From: Hyposmocoma kahamanoa
Lineage: Eukaryota > Arthropoda > Insecta > Lepidoptera > Cosmopterigidae
NCBI RefSeq assembly: GCF_003589595.1
Contig: NW_020653726.1
Span: 18,815,872-18,879,871 of the forward strand
DNA length: 64,000 nucleotides
Direction: 5' to 3'
Of the stretch, positions 31,583 through 43,594 are shown piece by piece. The first letter of the stretch is position 1; every line of letters begins with the position of its first letter. Below the pieces are notes generated by a model, which made no database searches, was not told the origin of the DNA, and saw only the letters and a list, made by a program, of their open reading frames with translations. The position numbers and the translations under genes were made by a program.

Positions 31583-32074
31583 TATTCTAACTGGGAATAG
31601 ATCTGATGATTTTGAAACAAATGAACAGATTCACCAAGCATAGCTAAGAACCACCCACAGACAGTCGCACAGACGTGAGTTTCGAACTTATAATTCCCCT
31701 CTTTTTGCACCGGAGACTAAAAACTGTTTTTAACATGAGTTTAGAGTGAGTTGGACGTTAATCTCACTATTATATTTTACATTTTATCTTGTACTGTTGT
31801 CAACAAGACGAAATTAAATTTATGTACAAATATTTATCGTCTATGTTAACTCTTAGTCACGTCATGTCAGTTATAACAATAACTGATGACAAGAATAAAC
31901 AACTGATGATGAATTACGGTCTGTAATTTGAAGTTGCGAAGTTCATTACAACAAATTTGAACACTGCGAAGTACGATACTGGAAGAGTCTGGCGTTGGGA
32001 ATTGCATTAAGCGTTGATTATATTATATTAAAATGGCTGTGAACTATTTGACATATTTCTTCTTGGGGTTCCTT
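31583..32074. other. Unassigned
   Basis: AACTGATGA is repeated at about 31878-31908. Nothing else is seen. Confidence 0.5.
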
Positions 32075-32340
32075 ACCTGTCGGAAGTTTGGAAATATCAT
32101 GGCAATCTGGACCTTTGAGGCTGCTCTAAAGCGGTAGCATTACAACCGAACCATTCACTCAAATTTTTCAATCAAGAGTATCGCCTTCTACTGACTCTTC
32201 GTTTGCTGGCTATTTTGTCCTGGATGATAAGGTGGAGTAATTTGTTCTTACAATTTCCTCATGACGTGACAAAGTACGACATCTTGATGTTCTTAACGGT
32301 GTTCATAAACTCCGCCTATTTCTTTAGAATTCTATAACAT
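32075..32340 (-). mobile_element. RTE-like LINE, C-terminal remnant
   Basis: The minus strand reads NKLLHLIIQDKIASKRRVSR, RRYS, stop, then LKNLSEWFGCNA, LEQPQRSRLP and a stop. This matches the LLQLIIQGKI--KR--GRR--SWLKNLR-W end of RTE-type pol proteins. Single-base changes have created stops and at least one frame is disrupted. Confidence 0.65.
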
Positions 32341-33884
32341 GTAAAAATATTTTCAATCTCCATTTCTATAAAAATTTATCGGAAATACAATCGATTTGAC
32401 ATAAGGCCATGTACAACTATAGGTATTTTTGATTAAGTACGATACTTTGATCAACTTTTTCCAATAATCGCTTTTACTTTTAACTTGTACCAGCTCGTTA
32501 ATGTTCGGTTTATGTAAATATTATGAGAGTTTAACTATTCAGTTATTCACTTAACGTCAGCTCTTCGTCTGTCTTTTTGTATCGTAATTCCCAATTCCTT
32601 TTCCGACCAAACCACTTTCGGTCTCCTGTTCGAAGTCGATTGAAAGTACCCGATTAATTTAAATCTAGTTCAAAAGTCTTCTTGTAACTTAGTTTCACTA
32701 CAAGCGTTTACGCTAATTAAGAAAGTTTTGATGAAATAACTTGACTAGTATTTAAGATGTTTCATTACTATAAGAGAAATGGTTTTTTTCAGAGCGTACA
32801 CGTCTTGACTTTATAACTAACGAGACAAAAAATGGAGTGGTGGAAAACAAAAAAGGAATGCGATGGTGTCGAAATATTGCTCGTATTTTATGTCTAGGCG
32901 CGTAGGCGTTAAGTGTGCGCTCTTAATTCCATCAAGTTTTAAATAAATTTCAAAAACAGCTACTCTTTGATATTTAAAACTGATAATAAGTAAACCAAAT
33001 TCAAAATCATTAAACGTCCTTTTTCTGTCGATGACGACAGCCGCTGTAACCTGGCCGAAAAGTCGGGATTATAGTAGGTGTGCAAATGCCTATTAAATCG
33101 GTTTTATCGCGTTTATCCTCGTTTGAAATGTTAATATTATTAAACGTGACAAACAGGGTGTTAAAACGGCACGACACTGAACGTTTTGGAATATCTTATC
33201 GTAATGGTAGAGTTGAAATTAAATTTCAAGCCGTCTATGCAATCTAACTAATCTTGAATTACATACAAAGAAAAACAACAGAGGTAAATGAAAGCATGAA
33301 GTTTGCAAAGGTAATTGTTTCTTTTTTATACTATTATGGAAACAAAACATGACATTCAGCAAACAAAAACTACTGAAATCATACACAAGGTAAAATAAGA
33401 AGTGCACGTGATTTTGATCTCAAAATCAAGAAGGTAACAAAACTCATACTTTAAACTCAGGAAAAGAAAATGTAATTACATCTAAATGCTTTAAAGAAAC
33501 CAAGGAACAAAAGTATTTGGGTCGTAATGAAAAGGAGTTACACCGAACCTAGAGGGTATTGTACAATCGAGTTACCAAACACGCGTTAAGAGACTTGGCT
33601 GGCTAGACTGAATTAAGTCGAGCTTAAGTTGAGGTCACGAAAGAAGCAGCTGATTCTGGATATCATAGCCGAGATGTACTTATAAGGTATGTAGACCGTT
33701 CAATAGGATTACATAGGGCTGTTATTATAGTCGGGAAGTAAACAAGCATTTTTTCTGTCGGCTCTATTATTCTAATATTGAACAAAAATACGGCCAAAAT
33801 TAGGAAAACAATTCTATGAGTTCACAGATTTTCGTGATTGTTATATATAGCAAATGAAACTATTTTTCTGGATTTAAATTTTGA
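32341..33884. other. Unassigned 1.5 kb
   Basis: No repeat or gene recognised. This is one of the longest blank stretches. Confidence 0.45.
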
Positions 33885-33985
33885 CTGCCAGTCAACCTTT
33901 ACCATGGGACCTGTGAAAGGCCCGAAACGTTGGTTTGTTTGAAAAAAACAAATATACGCGATTTAAATTCGGATTAAATTTTCAT
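33885..33985 (+). repeat. Repeat E, best copy
   Basis: CAACCTTTACCATGGGACCT, GTGAAAGGCCCGAAACGTTG, then GTTTGTTTGAAAAAAACAAA and TACGCGATTTAAATTCGG. Unknown class. No terminal structure is seen. Confidence 0.6.
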
Positions 33986-34789
33986 TTCTTAATTCTATAA
34001 TTATAACGAATCCAAAGAAAATCAAGAGCTATAGGTGTCCTTAGTACGACAAAAATGTTTGACATAATATACTTTATACGTTTGACGCATCAATGGTTTG
34101 ACGTAATCATATTTTTACATGTAATCAGTGTAAAGACTACTTCAAATTTGTACATTCCAAGTAAACGTGTCATCTTTACGTCACCAAAGTCATATTCGTA
34201 TATAGATATCTTTATCATTTCTGCGCGGTTCTTTTAGCTAATAATAAGGAAGTGTAAAAATAGCAGCTTTCGATGGTCAATAAGTAATAACTAATTTGAA
34301 AACTTTTCAGGTATGTTTGTAAAGGTATGTTCTAGATTACAACCAACACTGTTAAGTCAATATAAGGTCTATAAAGGATTGAGCTTGTTCCGAAAATGCC
34401 TATATACTATCCTTGAAAATGTGAGTTTTCTCATAAATAGCCGGTTTCGTGGCCAAACAAAGGTCAGCAGTCAGCTCACGTTCAGCACGTCTAGTGTGTC
34501 CACCTTGTGAGCTTGCTTCCTTACTCGGATTAAAACGAATTAAGATACGTTACATATCTGCTTCCAGTAAAGTTAAAGAAAAAGTTTGAAATTAGATAGA
34601 TGAATACAGATAGCGCGTAATAGAGCAGTATCACTCGGTGAAAGATCGATATTTCAAATCCCTATAGTGGCTAAGTACATTATATAATTGTTTCAATTTG
34701 GAAGTTAATTTGCGAATGTTCGGAATTAATACACCTCTCACCTGCATATCGAAGAATGGACAGTCATTGGAAAGTCAATCCAAACCCCA
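33986..34789. other. Unassigned 0.8 kb
   Basis: Frames of 60-65 codons show no motif. No repeat recognised. Confidence 0.45.
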
Positions 34790-34856
34790 TATTTCTCCTC
34801 AGAGGAGACCTTTGACCGGCTGTGGCATGTATAATGAATTGATGACGATGATGGAA
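34790..34856 (+). mobile_element. SINE-C or RTE 3' tail
   Basis: CAGAGGAGACCTTTGACCGG leads to TGATGACGATGATGG, the RTE-style terminal words. Confidence 0.5.
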
Positions 34857-35039
34857 ACTTCGATCGCCACGTAATATAAAAAATCGATCGTCCCAATAAA
34901 TTAGATCGATCAACATAAATATTATCACTTTCAACCAAAGGCCACACGCCACACTACAGCACGACTGGACTTTTGTTTAGTTTATGATTATGATGTAATG
35001 TAGAGTCAGAGAAAGAATTTGAACAGGAAAATACCAAAA

Positions 35040-35200
35040 CCTATTTCCAGTGCCAAGCAGTAATTTGAGCAATACTGCGTTCCGGTTTAGAAAAGCGGAA
35101 AGGTGCTGGTGAAACTACAGGCACATGGGATTTCTCAACTTATATCTCAAACTGACAGATAGACTGATGGAACATTGGCAGTGACACACTAGCACAAGAC
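35040..35200 (+). mobile_element. Bm1-like SINE fragment
   Basis: AGTGCCAAGCAGTAATTTGA, CTGCGTTCCGGTTTAGAAAA, GGTGCTGGTGAAACTACAGG and CACATGGGATTTCTCAACTT. The two ends are eroded. Confidence 0.7.
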
Positions 35201-37139
35201 ACAAGTCTTTTAACAAACCTCTATAAAAAAATCTGGATTAACGGAGGATGGCAGTAAATATGAAAAAGCTGTCTTTTTAGATGTATACCTGTGAACATTA
35301 AGAGTTGTAATATGCTATGCTAGTATATTGCACTTTTGTCACGGATAAAAGAAGACAATCTTCTCAATATTATCATTCTGATTACAAAGGAACGACCCAA
35401 TTTTCTTAAAAATGGTAAGATAATATTCAAATCAAAATAAAAGCTCTACCTCAATCAATAATAGAGCCTTATTGACTTTCAATTGCATCAGTTGAAATCA
35501 AAATAGCCGTAAAGGTCGAGCAGGATTGTCCGTCAGCATGACTTGCAACTTCCAAGGCGAGAATTGTGGGGTCAAATGTAGGTTACTGCGTTACCACTGA
35601 GACAGTTGCCAATATAATACAACCCAAATAGGTGTCTCTCTTTCAGAAGTACTAGTAAAACGAGAGTATCATAAGGCCTCGTCATACCTTCTAAACATCA
35701 GCAAAGGGATTTCTCCGCAGCAAAACTGACAGGAAGAACTTTGAATATTGTATATGGTCACGGAAAAGCTGGATATACTAAAAGGAGCAAATTTAAGATA
35801 TGTTACATATCCGACATTCGATCCAATACAACCGTGAGCGGTGATTATATTCCTGTCAGCTATCAGTTACGTAAATCTGGTAGTTAGTTTTTTGGGTAGG
35901 TAATGATTCATATTGGATGACGTGGTGTCTTCGTTTATTGAGGTCAAGTAGAATACGCTGTGTTATTTGTGTTTCATTTAAAGTCGGTATTGGTTTCTCC
36001 GCAGCAAAGCTGATTCGAAGGTTAAAAAAAAACTTAAGGAACCTGGTGCTTGGCTCCATTTATTTATTCATTCATTTATATTTTTACCCAGTGTCTTTTT
36101 TCTTTTTAATTTTTTTTTTTCAACAACTTAGATTAATGCTTTCTCTTCATTTATATTTTTTACTAAAAAAACAGTTATACTGTCTGAGTTACACTTTTCA
36201 AGTCACACTTTATTTGTGATTGTGCGTCGAAGTACTCTAACCCCTGAGACACATGTTACCACCTAGTTGAGGGAAGTATTACCACCACCAATAGACACTG
36301 TTGTACAAAATCTGTCTAGTTGTAATCCATGTTGGTTGGCACGGTTCTATTTTTAATTTACAATAATAATAATTATTATTATTCGCACCCTTCGTAGGCG
36401 AGGTCTTAGCGCCTATTCTTACAACAAAATTATACCTGCAAAATTAATGGCCTGAATAGAAGACCTAAAGGTTGGCTGCCACCATGCATAGCGTAGCATT
36501 ACGTATAATCCCATCCATTTAGTCTAGCCCTGTAATTAAGTCGTTAATTAATCTTATTCCCTCGTTTCCTTTGTTAGAAGGAAAACCTATGAAGTAGCTT
36601 ACGCGTTCGGAAATCTTCACCTATTAGATATTTCATAATGGAACATTTCCTTAAGTTGTAATATTTTTATTATTCTTTTATTTTTCGGCTCGTTACCCAC
36701 GATTATTGTTAGCTATGTTCTATAAACTATTACAATTTTTCTGAAAGATTAAATACTTTTTTTTTATATTTATAATAGATCATATTTACACATTTATATT
36801 GAATCCATATTGCGCCAGGGTTGTCATTCACAGCCCGACTTTACACACTGCTAGATATAGACCTCCTATAGTTGGTAACATCCGTCACAATCTTGCGCTA
36901 GTCTCAGCTATCTAAAGGTCACACGTGTCTGTATAATGTGCCATACGAAATAAAATATTTCTGTTTCAGATGGCAAATGGTGTTGCTTACATAGCATGAA
37001 TGGAATTATATGTAAAGAATATATTTACGTTTTGAAATATTGTTATAAACAGCCTGGATTAAAAGTAATCTCGAGAAATTATATATGATAGTAACGTATT
37101 TTAGTTCCACGAAGTATGAAATATAAATTTTTTAATGTT
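35201..37139. other. Unassigned 1.9 kb
   Basis: TTCTCCGCAGCAAA is repeated at 35711 and 35996. A 100-codon plus frame (35917-36219) is low-complexity (rich in F, L and Y). AATAATAATAATTATTATTATT lies at 36362-36383. No gene recognised. Confidence 0.4.
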
Positions 37140-37240
37140 GTAAATTTTATTTATTGAAATAACTCCACTAGTTTTGATATGAATATGAATACACAGATCG
37201 AACACATAGAAAAATTTTCGTCGACCCAGTGGGACTTCCA
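37140..37240 (-). mobile_element. Composite repeat B, body fragment
   Basis: AACTCCACTAGTTTTGATAT, then CAGATCGAACACATAGAAAA, homologous to the body at 12710-12745. The tRNA-like core is unrecognisable. Confidence 0.45.
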
Positions 37241-38474
37241 AGCTGCACCGTGGTTCACCTTTGTCCACCTGGGTGGTTCATGGACAATTATTTCGTCCCG
37301 TGATTCACCTAGGGATTTTTCATTTCTCGTGAGTCACCTTGTTAGTAAAATTCCTTTGACATTTCAATTGCAAAGATATACAAGTCTATTTTATTGTCTA
37401 GTAGTTGACAATTAGATTATATGAATTTGTTGGCAGTTGTTTCCTGAAGGACCAAAATACGAATAAATTTAATTTAAAAAAATATAGGATTAGTACCTAG
37501 TGTAGAACTTAATTTTATTCTGAGAATATGTGGCAATAAGTACAACTTAGAAAATATTGTATTGTTGATGTCTTATAATGCTGGAGACAATTTTATTTTT
37601 CTTATATCTTTATTTTCACTTTCGAGTTTAGATAACGATATACAAGTTTTATAAGTATTGTAAAATTTGTGGATTTAGTTAAATAATAATAAATATTGAT
37701 ATATATTAATAAATATTGCGCAACAAACATAAAAAAAGTGTTTCTGTGTCTCAGAGTGAAAGTTATGCACATATGTTTTAAAACGATAAATATATTATAA
37801 TGGCCAGCATCAAATAATGTTTGAGATGGACCACCACCAATACAAGCTCTGAATGTTTATATTTTATACGTAAGAGGTGTGCCACGGGAAGAGCTAATAT
37901 AGCGGTTTTTGTTATAGATTCTTTGTACTGTTTTTTTCGGCATTCGTCGCCACTAGTGAGAGATATTTGAATAAAATTAGTAGTAAAAAGTTATAAATTT
38001 TGTTCTATAAGATTACTCTAATTTACATGTGTTACATGTTTACATTTTATGTTGCTGGCATGCGGTCTGAAGGAGATCCTGACTTAATGGCTTGTTTATA
38101 CCTGATATCTGTTTATTCATATATAAATCTCGTGTTCGCGAACTGCGTACAAGAAGAAAATTACATTGTAGACATCCAAGTATCTAATAAAATTATTATC
38201 GTCTTCATACATACCATAAAAAGCTTGAATTAAGCTCATAACTCGAAGATTATTTCATTTTGCCCAATGTTGAGGCAGATTTGCATGTTCTAAGAGGTAT
38301 TAAGTTCCTAAACGCACTAGTAAATTAACTTGCGGACAACATATACCACTTTAAAAAAGGCTTGTGTGGAGTAGTAGGATTTAGGGTAACAGCTGCAGTA
38401 ATTGACTACGATAATTTACTCAATCGAAATAAAAAAAATAAAAACAAAGAATACTGTAACTTTTTCATTAAAAA
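37241..38474. other. Unassigned 1.2 kb
   Basis: At 37215-37330 a GTGGTTCACC / GTGATTCACC / GTGAGTCACC word recurs three times. Frames of 77-94 codons have no recognised domain. Confidence 0.4.
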
Positions 38475-38560
38475 AAAACGACGTCAAAAGATATCGGCCT
38501 TTTTCGATTTCCATGGGATCCTCTCATCAGATTTTGACTTCTTGGCGACAATGGGACTCT
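38475..38560 (-). mobile_element. Mariner remnant fragment
   Basis: GATTTCCATGGGATCCTCTC and CAGATTTTGACTTCTTGGCG align with 39817-39860 of the longer mariner remnant in the same orientation. Confidence 0.5.
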
Positions 38561-38659
38561 TACAGACTCCTTTGTATATTTTATATTTTCTTTTCTGGTT
38601 GTTAAGCCCTGTTGATGCTGGCAAGTACTGCCTGACACTCTACTGACAGCGTATTACGG

Positions 38660-38915
38660 AACTTTTTTTTTTTGTGACTCGGCAAAATGACTGCACCGCG
38701 CCTGATGGAAAGTGCGAATACAGTCCAGAGATGAGAGTAACGGATGGAAAACACAAATATCTTCACTCCGTCACTATCATTTTGCCGGTCTGGCCAAATG
38801 CTTCTTCACACTACGTTTGAAGGACCCGATGTTATAGAGGGGAGGGAATACATGCGCCATGAGTTGGTTCCACAATTTGATGTTTCGGCATAAAAACGTA
38901 TTGCCTACTTTTAAA
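38660..38915 (-). mobile_element. LINE C-terminal end with poly(A) tail
   Basis: The minus strand encodes IKLWNQLMAHVFPPLYNIGS then FKRSVKKHLARPAK and a stop (38790-38885), the W-LP--VFP--YNI--FK--V-K-L terminus of CR1/Jockey-like LINE pol proteins. A 3' UTR of about 120 bp and a run of A (T run at 38660-38672 on plus) follow. It is 5' truncated, and its 5' end faces the start of the LINE at 38920. Confidence 0.75.
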
Positions 38916-38919
38916 TTTT

Positions 38920-39600
38920 AATTAACTATGTATCCAATACTCAATTATGGAATCATTCTTTGGGGTAACTGTGTGAACGTCAACTCTACGTTTGTCCTTC
39001 AAAAGAGATGTACTCGCATAATATATAATAAAGACTTTATGACCAGATCTTTGTTTAGACGTAATAACATTTTAACGTGGACTGGTATATATATTTTGAA
39101 TTTATGTTTGTTTGTACGCAGTAATAAGAGTCATTTCACTCAAAAATTGACAGTACAAAGCAATAATCTACGATCGCGGCTTAACTTACTGCAACCTATA
39201 ACTACCTCAGATATTTGCTTTAGAAATGTTTACTCTACGGCCATTCGTGTGTATAATTACTTGCCAACTGACGTAAAAATGTTAGATAGTACTTTTGACA
39301 AAACTTTAAAGATGTGGCTAATTAAAAAACGTTTTTACGGTTTAAATGATTTATTTTTATTTTAAGCAATGTGAGTGATGAAATTAATGAAATTAAATTA
39401 TCGTAATAATGAATTGGTATACTTTATGTACAAGTTTATTTTAATTTCATAATTAGTTGGTACTTTAAACATTGATTAAACTGTACTTTAAACATTGTAC
39501 GCCCGTAGAGGGTAGACTGAGCACTGTAATTATGTTCATAAGACCTTAATGTTCACCACATTAACACAATAAATGAATTTTATTCTACTCTATTCTATTC
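38920..39600 (+). mobile_element. LINE C-terminal end, intact 145-codon frame
   Basis: The frame 38928-39365 encodes 145 residues without a stop: ILNYGIILWGNCVNV near the start, then FVLQKRCTRIIY, a LRSRLNLLQP block, RVYNYLPTDVK and a C-terminus LNDLFLF. This is the region downstream of the reverse transcriptase in a CR1/Jockey-like LINE. The 3' UTR ends in a TCTACTCTATTCTATTC tandem tail (39583-39600). The 5' truncation lies just upstream, so no genuine start codon is expected. The unbroken frame suggests a younger insertion than its neighbours. Confidence 0.85.
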
Positions 39601-39644
39601 ATTGTGACGGGTAATTTGTTGATTACTTGTGAAAAGTCAACTTT

Positions 39645-40200
39645 TCATTGCGGAAAATAATTAGTAACTTGTGATAGCCGAAACGAACCCAGAACAGCAT
39701 CAGGGACCACCTCGAGAGTATACCTTTTCAAACAAAAGAAGATTTTCAAAATCGGTGCATAATTGATGTAGAAATTGGTGAGTACAAGGTCATGTCTATA
39801 AAGTTTGAGGATTTCCTTCGATTTCATGGGATCTCTCATCCGATTCTGACTTGGTGACAATGAGACCACAAAAACCACCGTTTACAGCTGTTACTTCTTC
39901 ATTTGATGCAAATCGGTAAAAAATCTGATAAAAAAAGTCAAACGGGACCAAATCTGGTGAATACGGGGTTGTGGCTGTGATTCGTATCATAATTCGACAA
40001 GTTTTGATGTTCTGATTGCAGATGAGAAACGGAATTCTCAAAATTCTGTTTTCTTCATCTTCAAAAAATATATCGACCTCACGTGACTTCTTTATTTCTA
40101 ATATTTTTTTGTATTCGCGGTAATTAAAAAAAAAACGTCTTAAGTTAGAACTCCTTAATAATAACGAAAATTAAACACCGAAAAAAGTTTTTATTTAACC
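39645..40200 (-). mobile_element. Mariner-type transposase remnant
   Basis: On the minus strand the frame 40041-39796 contains TTPYSPDLVPFDFF (residues 28-41), the motif around the third catalytic acid of DD34D mariner transposases (HPPYSPDLAP-D), followed by YRFASNEEVTAV-G, matching the next block of that family. The two upstream catalytic aspartates and the N-terminal DNA-binding domain are missing. Upstream sequence (GAGGTCGATATATTTTTTGA) is shared with the remnant at 62500-62830, so both descend from one element type. Confidence 0.75.
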
Positions 40201-41820
40201 TTAAAGTCACGTCAGTCAAACCGCCTTCGTATTCACGCATTCCCATTACAAATTTCGTAGCCGTTTGTTGTTTTCTTTCTGTAATGTATTCTTCAGAAGT
40301 TAATTACTGCACCGCGCACCATTGCCATTTATAACAGCTGTCACCCTATTTGAGTTGTACAATGTGTCTAGGTATTGTTAAACTACGAACCATAGTTAGT
40401 AGGTACTATGACGAGCTCAGTCGGGCGATGTATAATGCAGGACTGTGTCGGGGACAGCCGCTCTCTCGGATTTACCAAACGACGGCAGTTTCAATAATTC
40501 CATAGCAAACATTTTGTGTGATGGCCGAGGTCGAATATTTGCCGGATCCGGGACATGTCCGTGCCAGTGACGACACGTTTTTTTGGAATTGAAAAAGGGA
40601 ATGAAGCATTTATTTGTTTGTTTGGGATTCAAAGTTCGTTAGTGACTGTAGAATTATTACATTGATAGAAAGTACAGTTACATAAAGAGGGAGAGATAAT
40701 GAGACTAAATTTGTGTTCAGAACAATAACGCATAAAATTGGAATGAACACGGTGAGTACCGGATTCAACTGCAGAAGATTTCTAAAATCTTACTGGATCA
40801 AGAGCACGGTGAACACAGACACCAATAATTTTGCTAAAAACAATTCTCGAGAGAACTTGTATGAAACATCACACCTTTTTCTTTTATCAGAATTTATAAA
40901 GAAAAAGTGTCTTAAATATTGTACTCCACAAAACCAGCTTCACTAGGGAATAAAATTAAATGGCTTACCACTGAAAATAAAGCTATCCGACAAGGAAATA
41001 TCGTGAGAGCGTCTGCAACCGACCAGGTGTGTGCTTTACACCAAGCAAGAGAATTTACTAGAATAACACTTGAGGAAAATAAAAATGCAATTTTGTCTTG
41101 AAAACCCGAAAGCATGTTATAATTCAGAAACGTTTCCTACAGAAATGATTGCTGACAAACTGACAATAAAGAACATAGAACTAATGTGCAAAACATGCTA
41201 TACAAAAGTTTGTTTTTGTTTTTGTTTTTGGGTTTTACTACATAATTTGGGATGCACGGGAAGAGCCTCCCCACATGATGTACATTCCTTTCCAGTACGT
41301 CTGGTGTACCCTGGGTTACAACCGGCGTGTATGGTACGTTGATTGGCAAATCCCTTCAGAACGATTCAGAGACGAACGATCGAGTACATAACCAAACTCG
41401 ACGAGAAGACAACGAGTTACTCGATGGAAGAAGAAAACTGAATTTATAGTCATGCTTACAAATTAGGAGACAATGACTCGTTTCAAATTGTGACTTGTCC
41501 TGTGTCCACTTGGAGATACAAACTCAAAACAATTAAGACAATGTAAATCAAACTATTTTATCGGATATAAAATCAACAACACAATGAAAGTCTCAAACAG
41601 AAAAAAGTACTACTCCTCAATATGTTTTGTTTTATTTTTCTAATTTTCTTTTTTCACAAATTTAATTTAGTAAAAAGAAAATCATATATTTAAAATATCT
41701 AGCCTAACATATGTTGCGTAATTTGGAATATGGTTTCTGATAAATTAAGAACAAGATATTTATAAGAATTAATATTTTTTGTATCTGTAATTAGGAATAC
41801 GGTGGTTTATTTTTATAATA
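40201..41820. other. Unassigned 1.6 kb
   Basis: Frames at 40713-40946, 40919-41101 and 41070-41342 (60-90 codons, three frames, partly overlapping) have no recognised domain. It includes a GC-richer patch at 40425-40580. It could contain a decayed element. Confidence 0.4.
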
Positions 41821-42098
41821 TCAAGTGTCGGCATGAACAAGTCGTGCGCCTGATACTAAGCTACACGCCTGTCCTTAACAGTTGCGGTACCACACAGAGC
41901 TTTAAATCGCAAAGATCTGAAGGGCACTGCTGATGCGCCCGTTACCCTGAGACATAAGATGTGCCTGTGCCTGTAATTTGACCAGCACCCTTATTCTTCA
42001 AAACCGGAGCACAGTAATGCTAACATTACTGCTTGGCGGTAGAAATAGGTAAGGTGGCAGTACTTCCCTGGACGAACTCTTTCACAAGGAGCTCTATT
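41821..42098 (-). mobile_element. Bm1-like SINE, near full length
   Basis: GCATGAACAAGTCGTGCGCC, AAATCGCAAAGATCTGAAGG, TTCAAAACCGGAGCACAGTA, TTACTGCTTGGCGGTAGAAA and TTTCACAAGGAGCTCTATT, all in reverse. It lies 268 bp from a plus-strand copy. Confidence 0.85.
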
Positions 42099-42366
42099 AC
42101 GAATGGATTCAAATATCAAGCGAGAGAATCAAAGTTAGATTCGCAGTTTTTCGTTTTGTGAAAAGAATTCATATGAAATATATCGAAGACTTAGGTTTTT
42201 GCAATTGCTACACAAAATGAAACTGTTTTTTCGGATCTTCACACGCGTATAAGTGTTGTTTCTGACAAACATTTCTGGCTCTTTCAAGGTCCCATGGTTA
42301 CTGTTGGCAAAGATGGTGTTAGTTATCAATCAGTTATGTCAACAAACCGTTTAGTTGGTAGCACTA

Positions 42367-42612
42367 GAGCTCCTTGTGAAACAGTTCGTCCATGGAAGTA
42401 CTGCGATCTTACCTATTTCTGCCGCCAAGCAGTAACGTGAGCATTACTGCGTTCCGGTTTGGAAGGGTAAGAGTGCTGGTGAAATTACTGGCACATACCG
42501 CTTGTCTACTTATGTCTCAGTGTGACGGGCGCAGTGGCAGTGGTCCTAAAACTCTTTGCCATTTAAAACGTGTCGCTTACCACAGGGCGCGCAACTGTTC
42601 GTCCCGTTTTTA
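42367..42612 (+). mobile_element. Bm1-like SINE, near full length
   Basis: AGCTCCTTGTGAAACAGTTC, TCTGCCGCCAAGCAGTAACG, ATTACTGCGTTCCGGTTTGG, GTGACGGGCGCAGTGGCAGT and GCGCAACTGTTCGTCCCG. Its 5' end faces that of the copy at 41821-42098. Confidence 0.85.
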
Positions 42613-42922
42613 TTGATAAGTTATTATGATTTGTTTTTATTTTTTCAAATTACTTGAAGAAATTCGCAATATAGACAACATTTAATCAATAGTGAGAATT
42701 TGAGATTTATTGCATAGCGTCGCGACACCATTCAGATGTAATCGACCAATAAATGTCTCTTAATCCAGACGTCTAGCTATATCAGCTGCGCCTTTGGTAA
42801 TAAACATGTTGTAAAATTGTTTTTGCTGTTACATTTCTGTATTGGCTATGTTTTCATACTCATATGAATAGGTATAAATCATAATGAGTACTTGTCTCTT
42901 TTGTTATAGTTTCTGTAATTGA
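42613..42922. other. Unassigned
   Basis: AT-rich, nothing recognised. Confidence 0.5.
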
Positions 42923-43386
42923 TTATTAACCGACTTAAAAAAGGAGGAGGTTCTGAACGCGACTTTATGTTCTTTTTGTATATATGTTACTCTGGCATTT
43001 GGGAATCGATTTTGATGATTCTTTTTTTGTTGGAAATGGGATACCTCTGTAGTGGTCCCATTTAATTTTGAAGGAAAACATTCCACCTCTAAGTGTGGCT
43101 GTGAACAGCCATGAAGATTCATTTTTTATAAAAAGCGCCTAAATTTTATTGTTACGAGCAATTCTTTTAATGGTTGATTTTGCTATACTCCAATTGAAGG
43201 CGTTTTTAAATATACTTTAAGCAGTGAGAACCGATTTTTATTATTTCCTGTGTTAAGTCTCGTATAGTGGCGAAATAGGGTATGAACCCGGTTTTGCGCA
43301 CTTTCCGGTAACCGATTTGAATAAAACTTGGAATTCAAAATAGATGAAATTTTGAGGTCTTTTTTTTAGTACTCTGTACTGGGATT
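42923..43386 (-). mobile_element. AACCGAC element, near full length
   Basis: It starts TTATTAACCGACTTAAAAAA and ends TTTTAGTACTCTGTACTGGG. It includes GCGCACTTTCCGGTAACCG, present in the 26991 and 61622 copies but not in the 19317 copy, so at least two subfamilies exist. Confidence 0.85.
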
Positions 43387-43594
43387 GTTTTAAGAATCAT
43401 TCTCATTTATTAACTACCAATACAACACACGTGAATTATAAATATTACACATCAAGTTTTAGGAAAATAGACTTTCGACTTTTTCGGTTTTGTAGAGCGT
43501 TTATTTTCGTAGCACAACCAACAAACTCGCGACAAAATATCATATAATTATGAATGACAGAAACGATGCTCTACTAAGCCGACCGATCGTCTTT

